64,000 nucleotides of DNA from Paracoccaceae bacterium (GCA_024742405.1 JANSYP010000005.1:62001-126000), one strand, 5' to 3'; positions 1 to 9,306 are shown, numbered from the stretch's first letter. Numbers and translations: made by a program. The notes: generated by a model not told the origin, from the sequence alone.

Positions 1-62
1 TGACGGTGGCGGTGCTGATCGCCTTCCCGGGCATCGTGCTGTGGCTGCCCAGCCTGCTCTGA
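1..62 (+). CDS. TRAP transporter large permease, C-terminal end (partial)
   Basis: Only the last 19 codons are inside the window. The reading frame ends at TGA (60-62) and encodes a hydrophobic tail ending FPGIVLWLPSLL. A Phe-Pro followed by a Trp-Leu-Pro-Leu-Leu ending is typical of DctM-type TRAP transporter large permeases, which are inner-membrane proteins that couple sodium flow to uptake of organic acids. The call rests on this short tail alone, so another polytopic membrane protein remains possible. It ends 7 bases before the convergent LysE-family gene. Confidence 0.5.
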   Translation, partial: TVAVLIAFPGIVLWLPSLL

Positions 63-68
63 GCCCGC

Positions 69-677
69 CTAGGACGACACCGCGAGTTTGACGCCGAGGG
101 CCCCGAAGGCCGCAGCGAAACTGCGCTTGATCCATTGCAGCACGTTGGGCCGCTGGATCACGTAGTCCCGCGCATAGGCCGCGAAAGCCCCGTAGATGAC
201 GAACACGACAAAAGTCATCGCCATGAAGACCAGCGCGAGGCTGACCAGCACCCCGGTGGCATGGGCGGCATCGGCGGGGACGAACTGCGGCAGGAACGCG
301 AGGAAGAAAAGCGAGAGCTTGGGGTTCAGTACGTTCAGCAGCGCGCCGTCGATAGCGATCCGCGCGAAGCCGGTTTGCCGCTTGTCCTCGGAGACATCGA
401 GGCTGCCGCTGTCGCGCAGCGTCTTCCATGCCATGTAGAAGAGATACGCCACGCCGAGATACTTGATCACCTGGAACGCCAGCGCGCTGGTATGCAGCAG
501 CGCCGCAAGGCCCACGATGCTCGCGACCGCCGCAGGGATGATCCCCACCGTGCAGCCAACGGCAGCTGCGATGCTCGCCCGAAAACCGCGGCCAAGACCG
601 AGGGCCAGTGTGTAGATCACGCCCGTGCCCGGCATCAGCACGACCACAAGCGAGGTGAGCAGGAATTCCGGCGACAT
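69..677 (-). CDS. LysE/RhtB family amino-acid exporter
   Basis: A 202-residue inner-membrane protein of the usual LysE/RhtB length. It opens with MSPEFLLTSLVVVLMPGTGV, the family's first helix with its conserved Pro-Gly. About six hydrophobic helices follow, and an LNPKLSLFFLAFLPQF segment near residue 125 matches the family's NPK motif. LysE proteins export amino acids or related metabolites. The start at 677 was chosen because family members begin right at this helix; an in-frame ATG at 716 would add a basic extension unlike the family. It is monocistronic, convergent with the TRAP gene, and the substrate cannot be predicted. Confidence 0.85.
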   Translation of the reverse strand: MSPEFLLTSLVVVLMPGTGVIYTLALGLGRGFRASIAAAVGCTVGIIPAAVASIVGLAALLHTSALAFQVIKYLGVAYLFYMAWKTLRDSGSLDVSEDKRQTGFARIAIDGALLNVLNPKLSLFFLAFLPQFVPADAAHATGVLVSLALVFMAMTFVVFVIYGAFAAYARDYVIQRPNVLQWIKRSFAAAFGALGVKLAVSS

Positions 678-905
678 GGCAGGCCCTTTTGTTGCGACGC
701 GGCAGTGTCGGGGCAAACACCGCCCGGATCAATAGGAGGGGGGGACGAACGCGCAAAATCGCCGCGGGGCACCATCGCCGCGCCGCGTTAGTTTTCCGGT
801 TTAACCACCAATTCACTCAAGGCTGTCCGGTCGGCGATGCTACTTTGTCGAGGCGCTAAGAGAGTGCGGCGCGGGAACTCAACCGAACCAGAATCGGAGC
901 ACAGG

Positions 906-1454
906 ATGCTTGATCACGACCATTTCCAGAAGCGCGGTGTCTGCAAAGAAGCCTACGCGTCAGAGCGCGCCCGCAAGATCCTGGAGAAGAAGGGGCTTTG
1001 GGACCACCGCTACACGCTCGACGAAGTCGAAGTGTCCTGCGATCCGTTCGATCTGGGCATCGACAAGCTGCGCGCGGTTGCGGAAACCGGCGGCGCCACC
1101 GGGTCCCTGAGCGTGACGGCGATGGCGGGCTGCCGCGTCGTCGCCAGCTTCAGCTGGCGCTACCAGATCCGGGGCGATGACGAGACATGGCTCCTTTCGG
1201 CCGAGCGTCGCCCCCATGACGGCAGCGTACACTGCGCCGAGGCCGCCTATGGCCTCAATGGCGGGCTCTTCGACAATATCAGCGAGGACAGTCTCATGGT
1301 GCGTCTCTTCGCCTGGATGATCCGCGATGTCGGCACCGCACAGGGGCTGATGCCGGACTGGGCCGGTAGCTTTTCTGCAGGGGCCAGCCAGTACGCGCTC
1401 ATTACGATAGATGATTGCGTGTCCTGCGACACGCCGTTTTGCAACTGCGAGTAA
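906..1454 (+). CDS. Unknown protein with Cys-rich C-terminus
   Basis: An open frame of 182 residues from ATG 906; a longer in-frame start exists at 837, but that extension is poor in coding character. I do not recognise the family. It is soluble and acidic with no signal peptide or membrane segment. Internal Cys residues are present, and the last 14 residues are IDDCVSCDTPFCNCE-like, with a CxxC and a CxC motif at the extreme C-terminus. Such a tail could bind a metal or form a disulfide, but this is inference. It is flanked by the LysE gene and a convergent ABC ATPase gene and appears to be transcribed alone. Confidence 0.6.
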   Translation: MLDHDHFQKRGVCKEAYASERARKILEKKGLWDHRYTLDEVEVSCDPFDLGIDKLRAVAETGGATGSLSVTAMAGCRVVASFSWRYQIRGDDETWLLSAERRPHDGSVHCAEAAYGLNGGLFDNISEDSLMVRLFAWMIRDVGTAQGLMPDWAGSFSAGASQYALITIDDCVSCDTPFCNCE

Positions 1455-1462
1455 CGCATGCC

Positions 1463-1485
1463 CCAAGGATGGTTTATATCCTTGG
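1463..1485. terminator. Hairpin between convergent genes
   Basis: A perfect 8-bp inverted repeat, CCAAGGAT and ATCCTTGG, around a 7-base loop, just after the stop of the unknown gene ending at 1454 and just beyond the repeats at the end of aglK. There is no T-run on either side, so it is at best an atypical bidirectional terminator. Confidence 0.4.
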
Positions 1486-1486
1486 A

Positions 1487-1556
1487 TGTAGCGTAACGAG
1501 TGGCCTTCCAGTGTAGCGTAACGAGTGGCCTTTCAAATGTAGAGTAACGAGTGCCC
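1487..1556. repeat. Three tandem copies of the aglK 3' end
   Basis: Two copies of a 21-bp unit starting TGTAGCGTAACGAG are identical (1487-1507 and 1512-1532, period 25). A third at 1538-1556 differs at two bases and contains the terminal codons and stop region of the ABC ATPase gene. Read on the minus strand the third copy encodes the protein's final residues HSLLYI, so the array looks like a local tandem duplication of a coding end. Confidence 0.8.
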
Positions 1557-2636
1557 CTCGTGAAAGAGGTGCAGTTTTTCCAGCGGGGCCGTCAGTTTTA
1601 GTGGCGTGCCCCGACTGATTTGGTGGATACCCGGCAGCTTGGCGATGGTCTGGGCGTCGTCGCCTTCGAACGCCTTGACCGGGTTACAGTAGACGACCGT
1701 GACCTCGCCAAGCTTCTCGCTGAGCAGGACAGTGCTGTCGATCAGCACCGGGTCGCCCTCTTCGGCCACGGTCAGATCCTCGGGCCGCACGCCGATGGCA
1801 ATCTCTGCGCCGTCGAGCGCCGCGGCCGACGGGATCGGCACGTCGACCTCCGCCCCCGTGGGCAGGCCGATGCGCGTGGCATCGCCCGTGCCGACGATCC
1901 GACCCGGCAGCATGTTCATCGCAGGCGAGCCGATGAACTGCGCCACGAAGGTGTTTGCGGGTTTCTCATAAAGTTCCAGCGGCGTGCCGACCTGGCTGAT
2001 CCCGCCGCCCGCGAGCACGACGATGCGGCTGGCCAGGGTCATCGCCTCGACCTGGTCATGGGTGACATAGATCATCGTGCTGTCGGGCATGGATTCCTTG
2101 AGCTGCGCGATCTCGATCCGGGTGGCCACCCGCAGCGCCGCGTCGAGATTCGAGAGCGGCTCGTCGAAGAGGTACACCTTGGGGTCGCGCACGATCGCCC
2201 GCCCGATCGCGACGCGCTGGCGCTGGCCGCCCGACAGCGCCTTGGGCAGCCGGTCGAGGTAAGGGTCGAGCTGCAGGATCTTGGCCGCGCGTTCGATCGC
2301 CGCGTCGATCTCGGCCTGAGGTTTCTTTGCGATCTTGAGCGCGAAGGCCATGTTGTCGCGCACGGTCATGTGTGGATAGAGCGCGTAGGACTGGAACACC
2401 ATGGCGATGCCGCGCTGCGCCGGGGGTACGTCGTTGACGACATCCCCCTCGATCTCCAACGTCCCGCCTGTGATCTTCTCCAACCCGGCGATCATGCGCA
2501 AAAGGGTGGACTTGCCGCAGCCCGAGGGCCCGACAAAGACGATCAGTTCTCCGGTCTGGATATCCAGATTGATATGGCTGAGCACCTTGACGTCGCCATA
2601 AGCCTTGGCCACGTCGGTGAGCTTCAGTTCTGCCAT
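1533..2636 (-). CDS. aglK: Alpha-glucoside ABC transporter ATP-binding protein AglK
   Basis: A 367-residue MalK/UgpC-type ATPase that energises the sugar importer encoded upstream. It shows Walker [10 protein letters not shown] (about 37-45), the signature [14 protein letters not shown], Walker [13 protein letters not shown], the H-loop VTHDQVEAM, and the C-terminal regulatory (TOBE-like) domain with IGVRPEDL. It is the last gene of the minus-strand agl operon, 21 bases after aglA. Its gene order (E-F-G-A-K) and neighbours match the rhizobial agl alpha-glucoside system. Its 3' end has been duplicated in tandem (1487-1556). Confidence 0.93.
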   Translation of the reverse strand: MAELKLTDVAKAYGDVKVLSHINLDIQTGELIVFVGPSGCGKSTLLRMIAGLEKITGGTLEIEGDVVNDVPPAQRGIAMVFQSYALYPHMTVRDNMAFALKIAKKPQAEIDAAIERAAKILQLDPYLDRLPKALSGGQRQRVAIGRAIVRDPKVYLFDEPLSNLDAALRVATRIEIAQLKESMPDSTMIYVTHDQVEAMTLASRIVVLAGGGISQVGTPLELYEKPANTFVAQFIGSPAMNMLPGRIVGTGDATRIGLPTGAEVDVPIPSAAALDGAEIAIGVRPEDLTVAEEGDPVLIDSTVLLSEKLGEVTVVYCNPVKAFEGDDAQTIAKLPGIHQISRGTPLKLTAPLEKLHLFHEGHSLLYI

Positions 2637-2657
2637 CTCCCCCTCCCGTTCATGTTT

Positions 2658-4310
2658 CTAGCGCCGTCGCATCAGGCAGGGCTGCCATGGGCCCAGATGG
2701 ATCATGCCGTCCAGCATGGGGCTGGCGCTGTTGAGCTCGACGCCGACGGTGTCCCAGATCCCGCCCGGTGCGGCGATGGTGCCGGGCCGGTCGGACAGAT
2801 TGAACGCGCAGAACAGGGCCTCGCGGTCATCGCTGCGCATGAAATGCAACACGTCCCCGGCGGTCGCGATGGGCGACTGGGCGCCCTTTTGAAGTGCCGG
2901 GTGCACCCGGCGAAAGCTGATGGCGCGGCGGTAATGGTGCAAGAGCGCGCCGGGATCGTTCTCCTGCGCGTCCACGGCCAGCGGATAGTGATCCGGCGCC
3001 ACCGGCAGCCAGGGCTTTTCACCGCTGAAGCCGGCATTCAAGCTCTCGGTCTCCCAGGGCATCGGCGTGCGGCATCCATCCCGGCCCTTGAACTCCGGCC
3101 AGAACTCGATGCCGTAGGGATCCTGCAGATCCTCGAACGCAACGTCGGCCTCGTGCAGGCCCAACTCCTCGCCCTGAAACAGGCAGATCGACCCGCGCAG
3201 GCACATCAACAGCGTCGCGTATTGGCGCAAAGCCGCGGGCGGTAACTCCCACCGCGAACAATGGCGCTTCACGTCATGATTCGAAAACGCCCAGCAGGCC
3301 CAGCCCTCCGGGGCCGCGTCGGTGAGCTGCTGGAACGTGTCTGCCACGCGCGCCGCGGCCAGGAAGTCGTTGGACAGGAACTCGAACGCGTAGCACATCT
3401 GCACCTTGTCGCCGCCCGATGTGTATTCTCCCAGGATCTCGAGACCGCGTTGCGCATCGCCCACTTCGCCCACCGCCGCGGCGGCGGGGTACTGGTCCAG
3501 CAGCGCCCGGAACCGCCGCAGAAAGTCGAGATTTTCGGGCTGGTTCTTGGAATGGATATGGCGCTGGTGATTGTAGGGGTTCACCCGCGGGGCGATGGAA
3601 TCGTTGCGCTCCTCCGGCGGCAAGGGCGGGTTGTCGCGCAGTTCGCGGTCGGCAAAGTAGAAGTTGATCGTGTCGAGCCGGAAGCCGTCGACCCCGCGGT
3701 CGAGCCAGAAGCGCGCGACATTCAGCAGCTCCACCTGCACAGCCTCGCAATGCAGGTTCAGATCGGGCTGCGAAACGAGAAAGTTGTGCAGATAGTACTG
3801 CTCGCGCTTGGCATCCCAATGCCAGGCCGGACCGCCGAAGACCGAAAGCCAGTTGTTGGGCGGGGTGCCGTCGGGTTTCGGGTCGGCCCAGACATACCAG
3901 TCCGCGCGGGGGTTCGTGCGGTCGGACCGCGACTCCTCGAACCAGGGATGCTGGTCGGAGGTGTGCGACAGCACCAGATCGATCATCACCTTCAGACCCA
4001 ACCGGTGCGCCGTGTCGATCAGCGCATCGAAATCCGCCAGCGTGCCGAACATCGGATCGACGTCGTAGTAGTCGGAGATGTCATAGCCGAAATCGGCCAT
4101 CGGCGAGGTGAAGAAGGGCGAGATCCAGATCGCGTCCGCCCCCAGGGAGGCGACGTAGGGCAGTCGGTGCACGATCCCCAGCAGATCGCCGATCCCGTCG
4201 CCGTTGCTGTCCTGATAGCTGCGCGGATAGATCTGGTAGATGATCGCACCGCGCCACCAGTCCGGGTCGGCCGCCAGGATGGGATTGCTGTCGCCCTGGG
4301 GGGTGTTCAT
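2658..4310 (-). CDS. aglA: Alpha-glucosidase AglA (GH13)
   Basis: A cytoplasmic alpha-glucosidase of 550 residues that hydrolyses imported sucrose, maltose, trehalose or similar alpha-glucosides. GH13 landmarks are present: IIYQIYPRSYQDSNGDGIGD at the N-terminus, DLVLSHTSDQHPWF, GFRLDTINFYF with the nucleophile Asp, AVGEVGD with the acid/base Glu, and FSNHDVKR with the transition-state Asp. The start at 4310 (MNTPQGD) was chosen over 4433 because the longer form overlaps aglG and lacks similarity to any GH13 start. It lies 11 bases after aglG and 21 before aglK. Confidence 0.93.
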   Translation of the reverse strand: MNTPQGDSNPILAADPDWWRGAIIYQIYPRSYQDSNGDGIGDLLGIVHRLPYVASLGADAIWISPFFTSPMADFGYDISDYYDVDPMFGTLADFDALIDTAHRLGLKVMIDLVLSHTSDQHPWFEESRSDRTNPRADWYVWADPKPDGTPPNNWLSVFGGPAWHWDAKREQYYLHNFLVSQPDLNLHCEAVQVELLNVARFWLDRGVDGFRLDTINFYFADRELRDNPPLPPEERNDSIAPRVNPYNHQRHIHSKNQPENLDFLRRFRALLDQYPAAAAVGEVGDAQRGLEILGEYTSGGDKVQMCYAFEFLSNDFLAAARVADTFQQLTDAAPEGWACWAFSNHDVKRHCSRWELPPAALRQYATLLMCLRGSICLFQGEELGLHEADVAFEDLQDPYGIEFWPEFKGRDGCRTPMPWETESLNAGFSGEKPWLPVAPDHYPLAVDAQENDPGALLHHYRRAISFRRVHPALQKGAQSPIATAGDVLHFMRSDDREALFCAFNLSDRPGTIAAPGGIWDTVGVELNSASPMLDGMIHLGPWQPCLMRRR

Positions 4311-4321
4311 CGCGGCATCCC

Positions 4322-5464
4322 TCACTTGACGGACCCGGCCAGAAGCCCGCGCACGAGATAGCGCTGCATGCTGAAGAACACGATCAGCGGCACCGTGATG
4401 GAGATGAAGGCCGAGGTGGCGAGGATCTCCCAATTGCCGCCACGGGTGCCCAGAAGCTCCACGATCTGGCGGGTCATGACCGTCGTCTCGCCGGTCGCGT
4501 CGATCAGGAACACCAGTGCCACGAGCAGGTCGTTCCAGGTCCAGAGAAACTGGAAGATCGCAAAGCTGGCCAGCGCTGGGAAGCTGAGCGGCAGGATGAT
4601 TTTGACGAAGATCTGGAACTCCGTCGCGCCGTCCACGCGCGCGTTCTCGATGATGTCGCGCGGCAACCCGGCCATATAGTTGCGCAATAGGTAAATCGCG
4701 AGCGGCATGCCAAAGGCGGTATGGGCCAACCAGACACCGACATAGCCTTTGCCGATCCCGATATCGTTATGGAGCTTCAGCAGCGGGATCAGCGCCAGTT
4801 GCAACGGCACGACCAGCAATCCGACAATGGCCGCGATCAGCAAGGCCCGGCCCGGGAAATCCATCCAGGCCAGTGCATAGGCCGCGAAGGCGGCGACGAG
4901 GATCGGGATGATCGTCGCCGGGATCGTCACCGTCAGCGTGTTGAAGAAGGCCTTGGCCATGCCTTCGTCGCTCTGGGGATTGATCAGGATCTGGTTGTAA
5001 TTCTCCAGCGTGAACTGTGGCGGCACGGTCGTGGTCACAAAGACCCGCTGGCCGCGCGAGCCCGACATCTCCTCGGGCGAAGTGAAGCGGTAGGCGCCAT
5101 TCTCGGTCACGGTCAGCTGCTCCCCGCCCCGCAGATCGGCGGTCTCGCCCGGCGCATAGGCGCTCACCGCACGTGATGAGCTGCCCCAGGACGAAATCGT
5201 CGTCGGTTGATCGAAAAGCTCGCCTTCGATGACCCAGAGATCGCCCTCCTGCTTTTGGTCAGACGGCGGCGCGGTGCGCAGCTGCACGGTCTGCTCGGTC
5301 GGGAACATCGCGTTCCACCAGCCCGAGCTGGAGATCTGATCGGCTGTCCGGAACGAGGAAATGAATAGACCAAGGGTCGGGATCAGCCACAGGATGACCA
5401 GGGCCGCGGCCGAGATATTGACCACCCAGGTCAGCGAGGATTTCTTGCCGGCGATATTATCCAT
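4322..5464 (-). CDS. aglG: Alpha-glucoside ABC permease AglG
   Basis: A 380-residue inner-membrane permease of the MalG class. After the first helix (about 12-33) comes an unusually long periplasmic insertion, roughly residues 40-150, before the main permease block. This insertion is characteristic of AglG rather than of ordinary 280-residue MalG proteins. The EAA loop is seen as PRDIIENARVDGATEFQIF, which contacts the ATPase. The protein ends in the usual RYLVRGLLAGSVK. It is followed by aglA after 11 bases and separated from the upstream oxidoreductase gene by about 120 bases. Confidence 0.92.
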   Translation of the reverse strand: MDNIAGKKSSLTWVVNISAAALVILWLIPTLGLFISSFRTADQISSSGWWNAMFPTEQTVQLRTAPPSDQKQEGDLWVIEGELFDQPTTISSWGSSSRAVSAYAPGETADLRGGEQLTVTENGAYRFTSPEEMSGSRGQRVFVTTTVPPQFTLENYNQILINPQSDEGMAKAFFNTLTVTIPATIIPILVAAFAAYALAWMDFPGRALLIAAIVGLLVVPLQLALIPLLKLHNDIGIGKGYVGVWLAHTAFGMPLAIYLLRNYMAGLPRDIIENARVDGATEFQIFVKIILPLSFPALASFAIFQFLWTWNDLLVALVFLIDATGETTVMTRQIVELLGTRGGNWEILATSAFISITVPLIVFFSMQRYLVRGLLAGSVK

Positions 5465-5583
5465 CGGTGAGCTTCCTTCGCGTCCTAGAAGACATCAGAT
5501 GCAAGCGGCAAAGACGGCAAGCCGCGACGGTGCTTTGGCTCGGAACCTGCGCGGGACAGCGACAAGGCGAATCGAGCATCGGC

Positions 5584-6819
5584 TCAGCCCTCTCCCAAGG
5601 TTTCAACGGCATGGACACGAGGAAAATGGCCCTGCCAGACCCCTGTCCGCGCCCGGTCGCGGGCCTCGTATGCCGCGATGGCAGCATCAATGGTCTCGCA
5701 TCCGGGCTCCGCGCGACCTTCGGCGAGATCGGTCAGACGCATGGTGTACCAGGCCGTGATGCCGCCTTCGGGGGCTTTGGCAAACCTCGGAAAGGCGGGT
5801 TCGGGCAGTTCACCGGCCTTCCAGAGATCGGGAAGCGATGGCTCCAGCACGAGCGCCCTTGCCAACCCGACAATGTCGGCGGCCCCGCTGGCGAGGATCT
5901 CTTCGGCATGGGTCCGCGTCTTGACGCCGCCGGTCAACATCAATGGTTTTGCGGTCACCTGCCGTGCGCGGTGTGCAAACCCGAGGAAGTAAGGACCGCG
6001 CCCAAGTCCCTCCGATGCCGGACTGGCGCCCGGGAAATAGGTACCACCGCTGAGATCGATCAGATCGACGGAGGTCTGGTCAAGCGCGCGCACAACCTCG
6101 AGCGCGTCGTCTTCCGAGAACCCGCCCTCCAGCTGATCCGAGGTGTTGAGTTTTACCGCGACGGGAAATTCCGGCCCGACCGCCGCGCGGACCGCATCGA
6201 GCGTCTCCAACAGCAGCCGCATGCGGTTTTCGACAGATCCGCCATACCCGTCTCGGCGCTGATTGAAGAGCGGCGACAGAAACTGACTGAGCAGGAACCC
6301 GTGTGCGGCATGGATCTGCACCCCGCCAAAACCTGCCTTCTGCGCCAGCCGGGCGGTGCGCGCAAACTCCGCCGGCAGAGAGGCGATCTCGTCGGCGGTC
6401 AGCTCCGCGCAAGTCAGTCCGGGCAAGACAAGCGCGCTTGGGCCCTTGGGCTTGCTCGTGGGCGCGTAGGCAAGCGCGCCGGCATGGCCCAATTGCAGCC
6501 ATAGATGCGCCCCGTTTTCGCGGCCATGCCGCGCCAGCGCTTCGAATTTCGTCGGGTCAGACGCCTCGTTGAGAACCAGATTGCCCGGCTTTTCGGCGAA
6601 GCTGGCGCTGCCTTGCACTTCGCCGATAATGGCGAGCGCCAATCCGCCTTGCGCCCACCTCCGGTACAGGTTGCTTTGCGCGGCGGTCGGATGTCCGGTG
6701 CCGTCGCCAAGCGAATCCGACATGGCGGATTTCGCGATCCGGTTTTTCAACACGGCCCCGCACGGCAACTCCAGCGGTTGAAAGAGCGCGTCCGTCGTTA
6801 TGCGTCCGAGCGCGGTCAT
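5584..6819 (-). CDS. NADH:flavin oxidoreductase / Old Yellow Enzyme family protein
   Basis: A 411-residue FMN-dependent TIM-barrel enzyme. Motifs include the N-terminal substrate loop LKNRIAKSAMSDSLGD, the barrel motif IHAAHGFLLSQFLSPLFNQR, DGYGGSVENRMRLL, and a late GGVKTR for FMN phosphate binding. Family members reduce activated alkenes or act in fatty-acid and xenobiotic metabolism. It starts inside the aglF stop (overlap of 4 bases), so it is co-translated with the alpha-glucoside operon, yet it has no known role in the standard agl system. Length is normal for the family. The substrate is unknown. Confidence 0.88.
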   Translation of the reverse strand: MTALGRITTDALFQPLELPCGAVLKNRIAKSAMSDSLGDGTGHPTAAQSNLYRRWAQGGLALAIIGEVQGSASFAEKPGNLVLNEASDPTKFEALARHGRENGAHLWLQLGHAGALAYAPTSKPKGPSALVLPGLTCAELTADEIASLPAEFARTARLAQKAGFGGVQIHAAHGFLLSQFLSPLFNQRRDGYGGSVENRMRLLLETLDAVRAAVGPEFPVAVKLNTSDQLEGGFSEDDALEVVRALDQTSVDLIDLSGGTYFPGASPASEGLGRGPYFLGFAHRARQVTAKPLMLTGGVKTRTHAEEILASGAADIVGLARALVLEPSLPDLWKAGELPEPAFPRFAKAPEGGITAWYTMRLTDLAEGRAEPGCETIDAAIAAYEARDRARTGVWQGHFPRVHAVETLGEG

Positions 6820-7823
6820 CTCATTTCCTTGCGCGCATTATGCACGTTCCAGACAAGGATCGGGGTGACCAGCAGCATGATGATCATTGCCGAGGCGGAC
6901 CCCACGCCCCAGTCGTTGGCGCGGAAGAGCTTGTCATACATGTAGTTCGCCAGGACCTGCGTCTCCCATTGTCCGTTGGTCATGGCAAAGACGATGTCGA
7001 AGACCTTGAGCACGACGATGGTGATTGTGGTCCAGACCACCACGATCGTGCTCATGATCTGCGGCACCTTGATCTTGAAGAAGATCTGCAGCGGCGAGGC
7101 GCCATCGACGATGGCCGCCTCTATCGTTTCTTCGGGTATGCCGCGCAGGGCCGCGGACAGGATCACCATGGCAAAGCCCGTCTGGATCCAGATCAGCACC
7201 GCCATCAGGAAGAAATTGTTCCAGAAGGGCGTGGTCAGCCAGGCCTGCGGATCAGTGCCGCCAAGCCCCAGATAGATCGCATTCAGGATGCCGATCTGGC
7301 CCTGCTCCAGCGGGCGGGCGTCATAGACCAGCTTCCAGATCACCGCCGCGCCGACAAAGCTGATCGCCATCGGCATGAAGATGATCGATTTCGCGATGTT
7401 GCCCCATTTGATCCGGTCGGTGAGCTGCGCCGCGAGCAGTCCGAAGGCGGTGGAGGCTGCCGGGACCACGATGAGCCACAGGATGTTGTTGCGCATCGCC
7501 TCCCAGAATTTCGGCTCCGCCGCCATCTGCGCGTAGTTCGAGAACCCGACCCACTGGGACCCGCCGCCGGGCATCCGTTCGGTCAGCGACAAGCGCAGCG
7601 TCTCATAGACCGGATAGGCCAGGTAGAGTGTCAGAACGAAAACCGCGGGAAACAGGAACAGCCAGGGCCGGATCATGTTGGCGCGGTTGATGTTGCGCCC
7701 CGCGTTGGGTCCCCGTGCCGGACAGATCACGGTGTCGAGCAACAGGTTGGACAGCGAGAAGTAGGCCAGACAGCCACCGACGCCGAGGAAAATGGTGATC
7801 AGTCCCTGAAGTGCTGGATGCAT
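6816..7823 (-). CDS. aglF: Alpha-glucoside ABC permease AglF
   Basis: A 335-residue MalF-class inner-membrane permease. It begins with an N-terminal hydrophobic segment (ITIFLGVGGCLAYFSLSNLL), followed after a cytoplasmic stretch by a second helix (PWLFLFPAVFVLTLYLAYPV) and the permease core. The EAA motif appears as GIPEETIEAAIVDGASPLQIF. The start at 7823 is preceded by GGGAGGGA at a good distance; a start at 7841 would overlap this site. It lies 85 bases downstream of aglE and overlaps the oxidoreductase gene by 4 bases. Confidence 0.92.
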   Translation of the reverse strand: MHPALQGLITIFLGVGGCLAYFSLSNLLLDTVICPARGPNAGRNINRANMIRPWLFLFPAVFVLTLYLAYPVYETLRLSLTERMPGGGSQWVGFSNYAQMAAEPKFWEAMRNNILWLIVVPAASTAFGLLAAQLTDRIKWGNIAKSIIFMPMAISFVGAAVIWKLVYDARPLEQGQIGILNAIYLGLGGTDPQAWLTTPFWNNFFLMAVLIWIQTGFAMVILSAALRGIPEETIEAAIVDGASPLQIFFKIKVPQIMSTIVVVWTTITIVVLKVFDIVFAMTNGQWETQVLANYMYDKLFRANDWGVGSASAMIIMLLVTPILVWNVHNARKEMR

Positions 7824-7908
7824 CGCGCATGTCCCTCCCAAGACAGTTGCGTCATCGGCCCGTGTCGCCGCAGGAACCGGGGCCGCGACAGGCGCGGCCC
7901 CGGCAGGA

Positions 7909-9306
7909 TCACTTCAGCGCGTCCCAGCTCGCCTGGATCGCAGCGGCGATCGAGGCCGCGTCCGCGCCGCCGGAATAGTCGACCATGCCGGTCCAGAAAC
8001 TGCCCGCGCCGACGCCGCCGGGCATCAGGTCCGAGCCATCGAACCGGAAGGTCGTGGCCGAGGTCAGGATCTCGCCTTGCCCGCGCTGTGCGTCATTGGC
8101 GTAATTGTCGGGGTTGGCCGTGGTCATCGGCGTCAGGAACCCGTCCTGGGCCATCATGACCTCGTGGGCAAAGGGTGTCTGAAGAAACTCCAGGAACGCC
8201 GCGTTGGCCGGATTGTCGTTGGTGATCGCGAAGAGCGTGCCCGCGCCCAGCACCGGGCGGCCGAGGTCCTTTTCCTCGAAGGCCGGAAAGTAGAAGAAAT
8301 CCACGTCTTCGCCCAGAACCGTGCCTTCGGGGAAATAGGCCGGAATGAAGGACGCCTGCCGGTGCAGGTAGCATTGCGGCGGGGCTGCAAAGAGACCCTT
8401 GGGGCTATCGCGGAAATCGGTGGCCGCGAGTGCCGCGGCACCGCCGACGACATAGTCGTCATTGCGCGCGAAGGCGCCGAATGCCTCGATCGCCTCCACG
8501 ACCTGCGGGTCATCAAAGGGGATCTCGTTGGTGGTCCATTGGTCGTAGACCTCGGGCGGATGGATTCGCAGCATCATGTCTTCGACCCAGTCGGTCGCGG
8601 GCCAGCCCGTCGCCCCGCCGGAGCCCAGCCCGATGCACCAGGGCGTTTCCCCCTCCTCGACGATGAGGTCGGTCAGCGCTTGCAGCTCTTCCATGGTCTC
8701 GGGCACTTCGACGTCCAGATCCTCGAAGTTTTCCGGTACGTACCAGACGAGCGACTTGACGTTCACATTGAAGAAGAAGCCGTAGAACTCGTCCTCGCCG
8801 TTCGCGTTCGCATAGGTCCCCAGATCGACCCAGCTGTCGCCCGCGGCATAGTTTTCACCGACCCATTCAGCCGCGCCCTCGGGCAAGGGCGTCAGAAATC
8901 CGCGCGAGGCCATGTTTGCGGCCAGACCGGGCTGCGGGAACACGGTGATATCGGGGGCAGAGCCCGCTTCGGCATCGATGACGATCTGCTGCTCAAGGCT
9001 GTCGGAGCCGACATAGGACCAGTTCGCGCCCGTCGCCTCGCCGAAATAGGCCATCAAATTCTCGAAAGCCTGCCCCTCGCCGGCGAGCCAGGGGCCGAAG
9101 ACCGTGATGCTCTCACCGGTCAGGTCGTGGCTCTCGGCATAGGCATTGTAACTGTCCCAGTTGAAGCTGCCCTCGCCGGGCGCGAAAATCATCTCGCCGT
9201 CTGCGGTCGCTACCGACGCGGCGCCCGCGGCCGCCAATGCAAGCACCGCGGCAGATGTCATCAGTCTTCGAGCCGCGAGTCGTCCAGCCGTACGTCTTTC
9301 AGCCAT
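7909..9306 (-). CDS. aglE: Alpha-glucoside-binding periplasmic protein AglE
   Basis: A 465-residue solute-binding protein, first gene of the operon. A basic N-terminus followed by a hydrophobic stretch (MTSAAVLALAAAGAASVATA) forms a signal peptide, so the mature protein is periplasmic. The body is a family 1-type sugar-binding fold with SITVFGPWLAGEGQAFE near residue 65. The start at 9306 has a strong ribosome site GGGAGGAT seven bases upstream. The promoter and control sites lie in the 188-base gap shared with the divergent beta-glucosidase gene. Confidence 0.92.
   Translation of the reverse strand: MAERRTAGRLAARRLMTSAAVLALAAAGAASVATADGEMIFAPGEGSFNWDSYNAYAESHDLTGESITVFGPWLAGEGQAFENLMAYFGEATGANWSYVGSDSLEQQIVIDAEAGSAPDITVFPQPGLAANMASRGFLTPLPEGAAEWVGENYAAGDSWVDLGTYANANGEDEFYGFFFNVNVKSLVWYVPENFEDLDVEVPETMEELQALTDLIVEEGETPWCIGLGSGGATGWPATDWVEDMMLRIHPPEVYDQWTTNEIPFDDPQVVEAIEAFGAFARNDDYVVGGAAALAATDFRDSPKGLFAAPPQCYLHRQASFIPAYFPEGTVLGEDVDFFYFPAFEEKDLGRPVLGAGTLFAITNDNPANAAFLEFLQTPFAHEVMMAQDGFLTPMTTANPDNYANDAQRGQGEILTSATTFRFDGSDLMPGGVGAGSFWTGMVDYSGGADAASIAAAIQASWDALK

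Noticed and set aside
1487-1556. CRISPR-like array
   Set aside because: Only three units, with spacers of 4-5 bases and one unit inside a coding end; not CRISPR.
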